NCBI GenBank assembly: GCA_011947345.1
Contig: JAAVTG010000149.1
Location: 45,506 to 109,505, forward strand
Origin: Phytophthora quininea
Lineage: Eukaryota; Oomycota; Peronosporomycetes; Peronosporales; Peronosporaceae
DNA: 64,000 bases
Direction of reading: 5' to 3'
The position numbers and the translations under genes were made by a program. Shown here in pieces: positions 56,932-64,000 of this stretch. How positions within the stretch are numbered: position 1 is the stretch's first letter; the number at the start of each line of letters is the position of its first letter. The notes below the pieces were generated by a model. That model had not been told where the DNA came from, did not search any database, and saw only the letters and a list, made by a program, of their open reading frames with translations.

Positions 56932-59900
56932 TTAGTCGAACCAACGATCTTTCACCTTCGTGTCTTCGCCTCGCTTGGCGGCACTTCCGGGCGCTGGCTT
57001 TTCGCCAAAGATTTCCTTCTTGTAGCTGCGCACAAGCTCCTCGAACGACTTCTCCTTTTCAAACTCCTTGGCATGCTTGCGCTGGCTGCGAGACAGCGTC
57101 TTGCCCTTCTTTGAGGTACCTTGTTCCAACGACGCCAGAGCATCCGCCTCAGCGTCGCTACTCGGAGCCTCCGCACGTTTCCGCTTCTTTGGCTGCTGGT
57201 TCACCTCCTTCGCTACCTTCGCTGCCTTCTTGGCTTTTTGTTGTTGCCAGCACCGCCAGCCGCCTCGGCCTTGGCCTGGGCGCGCAGCTTTCTTTTCGCG
57301 TTGGCGCTGGCCACGGCTCTTCTTGGTGCTGTTGTCAGCATCGCCACCTGCCTCACCCTGCGCCTCCTTCAACGCACGCTCCTCCTCGCGCTTTTTGGCG
57401 GCATCAGCGGCGCGCTTTTCACGCAGTTTCAGTTTTCCGTGGTTTTCCAGCGCAAACTCCACAATCAGCCGTGACTTTGAGCTTTCGGGCGCCCCGGCAG
57501 CAGCCGCCCTTCCAGCAGCGTGCAATGTGTACTTCGGGTTGTTGTTCAGAATCCGCAGAGCTGCCAAGGCGTGCACGTGCTCGGCAAACTCCACAAAACC
57601 GTAGCCGCGCGAGCGAGGCTCTTTCCTGCTTTGGCTGAATCCAGATCACGCACCACCTTCGCCATGCGTACCTTGACAGGAGGATTTCCCTTGGGAAGCA
57701 GTTCAGGTTTAATCTCTGCGAGGTCCACGTTGCCAGCTCGCATACCGGCGCTCGCACCGTCGTGGAAAAGCTTCTTCAACTGGCGGTCATCCAGCGCAGA
57801 AGACAAGTTGCGTACTGACAGACGCATAGGCGAAACGAAGTACATCGGGTTCTGAAGCTTCTCCTTCTTCTCGCGGATGGCTCGCCGACGCTTATCAATG
57901 TCCATCTTCGGCAGCTCCAGCTCGGCATCTGCCATCTTGTTCACATTAAGCGTACCTTCGTAGGCCAAGTACATGTTGCGCTTATCCAAGCGACGTCGTT
58001 CACGGGCATTTGAATCAGCCAGCTTCTCAGCGTCATTCTTGGACACGGCTCGAGTTACGATGAGTTGACGCCCGTCCAGGGTGAGTGCATCGTCACCACC
58101 GTCCGCGAGCGCTGACAGAGTAAACATGTTGTCTTTCTTCTTCTTGTCCTTCTTGGGTTTCTTCTTGTCGTCGCCAACGTGGTTCTGCTCGCCGCGTGCC
58201 AAAACGTCCGTAGCCACGTCGGCCAATTTGAACCGGACAAAGCCCACACCCTTCGACAGCCCCGATCCCTTGTCGTACACAACTCGGGCGTACTCAACGG
58301 CGCCGAAGGTCTTGAAAAACTCGCGCAGTCCGTCTTCGGATGTCTGGAAAGACAAATTTCGGATAAATAGAGTGCGCTCACGCTGCGCTTCCGTGTCCTC
58401 CTTGGGGATCGACGCAGCTTCCTCCATGACTTCGTCCTCCTCCTCCTCCTCCTCGTCCGAGTCGTCCGACCCTTCCTCCACCTCATCGTCAGTGGCCATT
58501 TCGAGTTGATCTTCGTCTTCATCGCTGCTCATACCCGCATCATCGTTATCCTCAGGAGCAGCACTAGTAGCAACTGCTTGCTCCTCTTGCTGCTTTTGTT
58601 GCTCGAGGTACTTCGTCTTTGACAACGCAAAATCCACAATTATGTCACGGCCCTTTAGCTTGTGTCCGTTGAGTTTCTCTACAGCCGTGCGCGCATCACC
58701 AACGTCGCGGAACTGAACGAAGCCGAATCCACGGCTGCGACCAACCACCGGTTCCTTGTTGGCGAGCTCTTCAGCATCGTCGTCCTGCTTTGCCTTGTCA
58801 TCATCCACTGGCATGCGCACGATGCGGGCTTCAAACAGCGGGCCGTGCACCTCAAAGAGTTTCTCGAGATCCTTGTCCGTGGTCTGGAAGGCAAGGTTGC
58901 GCACAATAAGTCGCAGTCCTTCCGCCTCAGCCGCGCGCTTCGGGTGTCCTGGTGTGACAGCACCCTTTTCCTCCGCCACAATGGCTTTTGCTGCACTCTT
59001 CACCTGGAGCATCGTACCCTTGAAAACGTGGTGGTCCAACTTCGCCACCGCCAGAGCCGCATCTTTTGTCGTTTTGTACTGCACGAGGGCATATTTCTTG
59101 CCTGTACGGGCCTCCTCCTTGAGTTCCACCTTGACAACCGCGCCAACCTTTTTCGCCTTTTTGAGCATGTGCTTCTGGGTCACGTCAGCACCCAGACCGA
59201 AAACCAGCACGGACTTTTGATCTTCGCTCGCCTGCTCCTCCTTTCGATGCTCCACCTGTCTCAGGAACTCGCGGTGCTGTCGGCGCCTTGCGTTGCGCTC
59301 GCTCTGAATGTGGTTTCCCCAGTAGAAGCGTCGGCAGCGCTTTCAACAGCGGGAGTCGACTCAACAAAGGAGTCGACTTGGCTTTCACTTTCTTCTTCTC
59401 CGGCTCAACCGACTCCACTTTTTCTTTGGCGTGTCCTCAACAACAGTCTCCTTGGCTTTTTCCTCGACCTTCGCAGCCTTCTGGGCTGCCTTCGCAGCAC
59501 GGCACTCCTCTTTCGCCGCCTTGTGGTCCTTCTTGGCCTTTTCCTTGTCCTCCTCTGGTTGTTCCGGCTCCTCCTTTTGTGCACTTTGCTCTGCCTCCTC
59601 TTTAGCCTCCTCTGCAACGTCAGGCTCCTTCTCAGCAGCAGCAAGCTTGGCTGAAGCCTGGTTGCCGCGACGCTTTCCTTTCTCCATGGCAAAGTCTATG
59701 CAATTAACCGCCACAAGAGTCAGCACATCTGCACAAATCTGCCTGCAACGAACAGCACTACGCACCGATGAGCATCTTGCGGCCCTGGAAGTCTGTCTTG
59801 TTGAGCTTCTTGACTGCTACCGCAGCATCGCTCTCCACAGCACTAGGCAATCGCACAGAGATACATTGTTAGATGCACCACCGACAGCAAGCGAAACGAG

Positions 59901-60084
59901 GCACAGGGCAGCCATGGACGTACAACTTGACGAAGGCGAAACCGCGCGTGAGCATCTCGCTCTTGCGCTTGCCCTTCTCCTTGATGACATCGATCTTCTT
60001 GACGGGGCCGACGTCGCCGAAGACGTGCTCCAGCTCCTCCTGCGTCACGCCGAACGGCAGGTTACGCACGAAGATGCTCGCCAT
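56932..60084 (-). CDS. RBM28/Nop4-like nucleolar protein with multiple RRMs
   Basis: Start at ATG 60084 (MASIFVRNLPFGVTQEELEH, RRM1). Introns 59843-59923 and 59696-59765 precede the large third exon. After a Lys/Glu-rich linker come RRM2 (SVLVFGLGADVTQ), RRM3 (LRLIVRNLAFQTTDKDLEKL with RGFGFVQF), an acidic tract (about 58,430-58,540), RRM4 (RTLFIRNLSFQTSEDGLREF with GVGFVRF) and RRM5 (MRLSVRNLSSALDD with RGYGFVEF). The basic C-terminus ends VKDRWFD. This matches RBM28/Nop4, a pre-60S assembly factor in the nucleolus. Frame breaks lie near 59,260-59,430 and at TTT 57622-57624. Confidence 0.88.
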
Positions 60085-61078
60085 CGCTTGTTGGCCAATG
60101 AAGTTTTGAAGGCAATAACTACTACTCGACAAAACATTAATAGTAAAATACTGGTCAACTACAACAATAGTCAGTAGTTCGGCGTGAGACTTAAAGTACT
60201 ACTAGTATATTATCTAGCATTTATGCCGCTGCCAGCAAATAGTTGCGAAATACTACGCAACACTGTAAACCAGAAGCCGTCAATTTTCGTAAGTTGTGGT
60301 TGTCGCGAAGCGCTGTGGAAGCGCGATTTTGGCGCAAAAATGCATCAAGGTTCGAAGTCAAGTACGTCGCACATGAGCGCTTCTGAGAAGATTGTCGATG
60401 GGCTCGCTGTAATGCTGTCGCTTCGTGTTCATTGCACAGTTTTCCAGCAGCCTCAAAACCCAACAAAATTCTGTCTCGCGTCTGTCAACTCTGCAATAAT
60501 AAAAAAACTGACTGCTTGTGCGAAGAGCTGACGAAGATGGTTGTTTGCGGACATGGTATCCACCACATACGCAGTAATGAGCTGTATTAATACGATTTGG
60601 GGTGAACGGTTTTACTGTGCATCGTGCGTGTGCGAATAAAGGACTATGACGTCTCCATTGGCGCAATCGACTGGTAACGAAGTTCAGTCTGGCTCGTCGC
60701 AACAGATATTATTGCACTCGCCCAATTGGCCCTGGGTACCAAGCCTTCGCTCACAGCCAGACGCAGTGGATTTGAGTGATGGAGCTGGTTCCAGTTCATC
60801 AATGGTGGTCGCGCCCTCCATGATCGCGCTTAGATTCTCGAGTAGTAATAATTCAATAATATAGTAGTTCTACTACAAGAGCTGACAGATCGAAAGCAAT
60901 ATCAAAATTACTATAGTAGCGCCCTAAGCACTAACTGCGAACTAATGTATCACTTTAACCGAAAATCGTCCTGCTATCACTGTCTGCCTACAGATTTGAC
61001 TGGCCCATAGCTCGAAGGGCTCTGCACAAGTCAAGCCGCCAGCTCTCTCTCTGTGCCTGTACCTCCTGCACACCAAGC
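60085..61078. other. Divergent intergenic region between RBM28 and the G-patch gene
   Basis: About 1 kb, AT-rich, no gene recognised. It contains GATTTTGGCGCAAAA near 60,323, which resembles an E2F site but is not established in oomycetes. Confidence 0.5.
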
Positions 61079-61677
61079 ATGTCGGCTGTAGACGTGGCTT
61101 CCTCTTCTTCCGCCGCCGCTGCCGAGGACGACGCCGGCAAGAAGATGGTGGCCGTGGGCGGCATGCAGAACATGGCATGGGCCGCCGACACGTCCAAGTT
61201 CGGCTTCAAGATGCTGGTCAAGATGGGCTGGCAGGCCGGTAAGGGCGTGGGCAAGGACCTGCAGGGCCAGGCCACGCACGTCAAGGTGGCGCGCCGCTCG
61301 GAGAACCTGGGCGTGGGCTGCAGTCTGAAGCAGGCCGAGGTGCAGGGCTGGTCCGAGACGGCCGGCGGCTTTGCGGACGTGCTCAAGAAGCTCAACGCGT
61401 CGTACGGCGGCCAGGCCAGCGAGGACGGAGACGAGTCGGATGCTAGCTTGTCTAAGAGCAAGAAGGACAAGAAGAAGAAGAGCAAGAAAGACAAGAAATC
61501 CAAAAAGACAGGAAGAAGAGTAAGAAGGGCAAGAAGACCGGGGACAAGACCACGGTCTCCAGGAGACTGCACTACCGCAAGCGCCAGACCAACAAGGACG
61601 CCAAGAACTACGGTGCGGCCGAGATGGCCGCCATCCTGGGCGTGGCCTCGTCGTCGTACAAGCCGTCGGACGAGTAG
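61079..61677 (+). CDS. G-patch protein, PinX1/TMA23-like
   Basis: Start at ATG 61079 (MSAVDVASSSSAAAAED). The G-patch is near residues 40-85: SKFGFKMLVKMGWQAGKGVG followed by KDLQGQATHVKV and ENLGVG. A Lys-rich stretch (SKSKKDKKKKSKKDKK) ends in a frame shift at A5 61502-61506, one base short. The true tail then reads KTTVSRRLHYRKRQTNKDAK and stops at 61675-61677 (SYKPSDE). G-patch proteins activate DEAH helicases. A short N-terminal G-patch with a Lys-rich tail suggests the ribosome-biogenesis PinX1/TMA23 group. Confidence 0.8.
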
Positions 61678-61814
61678 GCTGCGGTCACACGTTCCTCTAG
61701 CTTCCCCATGCACGTTTATGACTATTTAGACCCAATTCATAGCAGACCCCCAACGCCAAGTCTTGCCATGCAATGAAGAGCGATGCCATCGCAAAACAAA
61801 ATCTATCGTTGTAC

Positions 61815-63026
61815 TTAGAACGAGTGATACTCCTCCACAAACTTGGCAAGCTGGGCGGCGATGGCCTTGCGGAATGGGGACGACGACGAGTTCAGCGCCG
61901 CATGCAGTGCCTTGCCGCCAGCAGACTGGTAGCGCGACGGCACGACGGCCTCCACGTCGTAGTCGCCTCCGCAATCCGAGCTCAGATCCAGGAACCGCAG
62001 GTCGCCAGCAACGGAGCCCTCGGTCAGCTTGAGCGTGACCCCGAGCGTAAAGGTAAAGTCGAAAATGTATCGTTTAGCGCCACGCACCACGGCGATGGAC
62101 GCGTCGCCTTCGAGGTTCGACACCTCCAACGACGCCACTTCGCCCTCGCCAGCGCCCAGTGGCGCCGAGATGCCCGACAAGATCTTCTCTAGCTTATCCT
62201 TAGCCCACGACGTCATGTCCTTCTCCTCGAACGTGTTGCCCTGGTTCCAGGCCGACCCACCGTCCACGCTCTTAATCTGGACCTTGTCCACATCCGCCAC
62301 CTTCTTGGGCGCAATGTCGCCAATCAACTGCTTGGCCTCCTCCGTCAGCTCGTTGTTGAAGAACGTGGTCACTCGGCCATCCGCCAGCTTCTTGTATCCT
62401 CGCACATGGCCGACAATCTCCGTGTCGTCTTCCTCCATGGCGACGTCCTCGCTGGTCAACTTCTTCATACCAGTGTTGGCGGAGACAGACGCGCTCGGTT
62501 GCGAGTCGGCCATTTCCACCCGCGTCACAACCTTCCTGGGTGCGGGGGCGGCCGCGGACTTCTCCTTTTTCGCCAGCTCCTGTACCGTGGTGTACAGCGT
62601 GTTCACCGACTTGTTGTTGCTCTCCAGAGCCTTGGCCTTGTCCAGCGCTTTAAGTGCCTCCTTGTATCGCTCCAGCTTGACCAGCGCCTGCGCCTGGCGG
62701 AAGAATCCCTTGGCGTACGTGGCGTCCAGCGCCACACAGGCCTCTGCGTCCTCCAGCGCCAGCACCGCCTTGCCCATGGAGCAACGCGCGGCTGAGCGGT
62801 TGGCGAAGAAGATGTGTTGGTTTTGCTGCGCATTGCTCTCGTTCACGGCGATGGCGCGCGAGTACAGCACCTCGGCCTCCTCCAACGCTTTCTGCTGGAA
62901 GGCGGCGTTGCCGCGGCGCTTGAGCTCGGCCACCAGGTTCTCCAGCTCGGTCGGGTCCGCTGGCACGGGTCCGTGCAGCACGTCCGAGTGGCGCGAGAAG
63001 GGCAGCGTTGCGTCGCCTCCGAACAT
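61815..63026 (-). CDS. TPR-Aha1 N-domain fusion, Hsp90 co-chaperone-like
   Basis: A 403-codon intact frame from ATG 63026. Residues about 28-140 form three TPR-type repeats (LKRRGNAAFQQKALEEAEVL, AARCSMGKAVLALEDAEACV, GFFRQAQALVKLERYKEALK). A charged linker follows. Residues about 255-400 resemble the Aha1 N-terminal domain (GSAWNQGNTFEEKDMTSWAK, LEKILSG, then the strand YIFDFTFTLGVTLKL and a final helix). TPR domains dock on Hsp90/Hsp70 C-termini, and Aha1-N binds the Hsp90 middle domain and stimulates its ATPase. The usual Aha1 NNWHW motif is not evident and the C-terminal Aha1 domain is absent. Confidence 0.8.
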   Translation of the reverse strand: MFGGDATLPFSRHSDVLHGPVPADPTELENLVAELKRRGNAAFQQKALEEAEVLYSRAIAVNESNAQQNQHIFFANRSAARCSMGKAVLALEDAEACVALDATYAKGFFRQAQALVKLERYKEALKALDKAKALESNNKSVNTLYTTVQELAKKEKSAAAPAPRKVVTRVEMADSQPSASVSANTGMKKLTSEDVAMEEDDTEIVGHVRGYKKLADGRVTTFFNNELTEEAKQLIGDIAPKKVADVDKVQIKSVDGGSAWNQGNTFEEKDMTSWAKDKLEKILSGISAPLGAGEGEVASLEVSNLEGDASIAVVRGAKRYIFDFTFTLGVTLKLTEGSVAGDLRFLDLSSDCGGDYDVEAVVPSRYQSAGGKALHAALNSSSSPFRKAIAAQLAKFVEEYHSF

Positions 63027-63098
63027 CTTTGCGGCAATTTAGGAAGTGAGACCAAGCGTGCACTCCTTTAAGTTTTCCAGAATTTTCTATTCAAGAAA

Positions 63099-63329
63099 TA
63101 TGTGACGTGTGATGGCTACATCTTGTCGGCACTTCCGGCATCAAATTGCTTTTGCCGCAGTCATGGAGCAATTCCCGTAGCCGATCTGTGCGTCCTTAGG
63201 CATAGATTTAGGATGCCTTAGTGTCCACCAATATAAGTTGAATGGATGCACAACCTTGCCCACGAAAAATGGTCTGACAAACTCGAAGCCAAAAACTATG
63301 TGACGTGTGAACTGCATGGCTACATCTTG
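63099..63329. repeat. Pair of short direct repeats between the TPR-Aha1 and SURF2 genes
   Basis: TATGTGACGTGTGA and TGGCTACATCTTG occur together at 63099-63127 and, with six extra bases between them, at 63297-63329. The 328-base interval otherwise holds nothing recognised. Confidence 0.6.
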
Positions 63330-63355
63330 GCGGTATGAACACTTTGTACAGCCGT

Positions 63356-64000
63356 CTACTTCTTGCTGGTCTTCGCGCGTTTGGCAGGCCGCTGGTTCTC
63401 CTCTGCATTCTCCTCTCCTCGCTAGCAGCCGCGAGCCTCCTCTTCTTGGCTGCCTCGATGCGAGCTGCTCGCCTCTGTGCCTCCTCCTCCGCCGCCTTCT
63501 TCTTGGCTGCTTCCTGCTCCTGCCAAATCGGCAGTTGGTTCTGATACTTGTGGGCGGCAATGTGCTTCTCAACGCTCTTGCGGTCGCGCGCGATGGCCGT
63601 CTCTGTCACGTTGCACCACACCAGGTCTTTCTTGGACTCGTCCAGGTGGGCGGCAAACATCGGCGCGTACGACGCGATCGACCACTTGAGGTTGAGCGCC
63701 TTCTGGTACCGCTTGCCGGTAATGTACGTCTTAATCGTCTCGACATCAGCCTTCATCTCGTGGCCCGTCGTCGAGCAGCGCACACGCGTCTCGCCAATGA
63801 ACGACAAGTCGCCCTTGCTTTTAACCAACCCTTCCACCGCTTTACGAGCGGCAGCTGCCTTCTTTGACGGCTTCTCCTTCTTCTCAATGAATCCAGTTTT
63901 GGCGGGGGATGGTTTGCTCCTGCTCTCTGGAGTAGCCTTCGGAGTCGACTTTTGAAGGTTTACTGCAGGTGTAGAAGAAGGCGTTGTCTGCTTGGTCTTC
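63356..64000 (-). CDS. SURF2: SURF2-like protein, 5' truncated by window
   Basis: The N-terminus lies beyond 64000. The visible part begins with a Ser/Lys/Pro-rich stretch (TPKATPESRSKPSPAKTG). The SURF2 core follows: TRVRCSTTGHEMKADVETIK, YITGKRYQKALNLKWS and a second half-repeat with CNVTETAIARDRKSVEKHIA, then HKYQNQLP. A basic coil (AAKKKAAEEEAQRRAARIEA) follows. One base is missing near 63,415. The restored tail reads ENQRPAKRAKTSKK and stops at 63356-63358. SURF2 is a poorly characterised nuclear/nucleolar protein linked to ribosome biogenesis. Confidence 0.75.

Noticed and set aside
60317..60340. E2F-like site GATTTTGGCGCAAAA
   Set aside because: A single weak match in AT-rich sequence; oomycete E2F sites are not established, so not listed as a regulatory feature.

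Overview
The window is nuclear DNA from an oomycete, most likely Phytophthora or a close Peronosporales relative. The signs are three NPP1/NLP genes whose core promoters match the oomycete Inr-FPR pattern, six members of the M96-like START/basic-coil family, a Crinkler-type P-loop gene, a Crypton tyrosine recombinase, and short introns (about 45-110 bases) with GTACGT/GTAAGT donors and CTAAY-like branch sites. BBS5, a BBSome subunit, implies a flagellated zoospore stage. All gene calls come from reading the sequence; no database search was run.

Layout. 0-12.6 kb: three tandem-strand NLP genes, each with one frame break, interleaved with a Crypton, one M96-like gene, a D-threonine-aldolase-like enzyme, BBS5 and a polytopic membrane protein. 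12.6-21.5 kb: a gene-dense housekeeping stretch with a BAHD acyltransferase, a secreted protein, two small membrane proteins, CWC21/SRRM2 divergent from eIF4A3, and an MHYT membrane sensor. 21.5-29.4 kb: an array of five M96-like genes. 29.5-44 kb: a transposon graveyard holding a Crinkler-like NTPase, a truncated Copia gag, a MULE transposase, Tc1/mariner debris, a tRNA-Leu, a 310-base TA-flanked MITE, a nearly intact pogo-like element, an ABC-transporter relic and two Copia pieces in opposite orientation. 44-64 kb: housekeeping genes again (OTU-like protein, a small mitochondrial-type membrane protein, cyclic-nucleotide phosphodiesterase, eL36, delta-12 desaturase, RBM28/Nop4, a G-patch protein, a TPR-Aha1 fusion, SURF2). 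Embedded among them at 53.8-55.8 kb is a Fanzor (eukaryotic TnpB-like RuvC nuclease), the most interesting single item.

Many clearly conserved genes carry single-base frameshifts at short homopolymer runs. Nearly all are explained by one base missing from a run of 3-5 identical bases, so the source assembly probably under-calls homopolymers. Frameshifts here should not be taken as proof of pseudogenes, and several coordinates below join two or three reading frames.

Functional links: CWC21 and eIF4A3 both act in the spliceosome/exon-junction pathway and share a divergent promoter of about 117 bases. The M96 genes share one architecture and splice site and probably arose by local duplication. 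The NLPs are secreted proteins of the plant-interaction repertoire. The Crypton, MULE, pogo, MITE and Fanzor record repeated mobile-element invasion.
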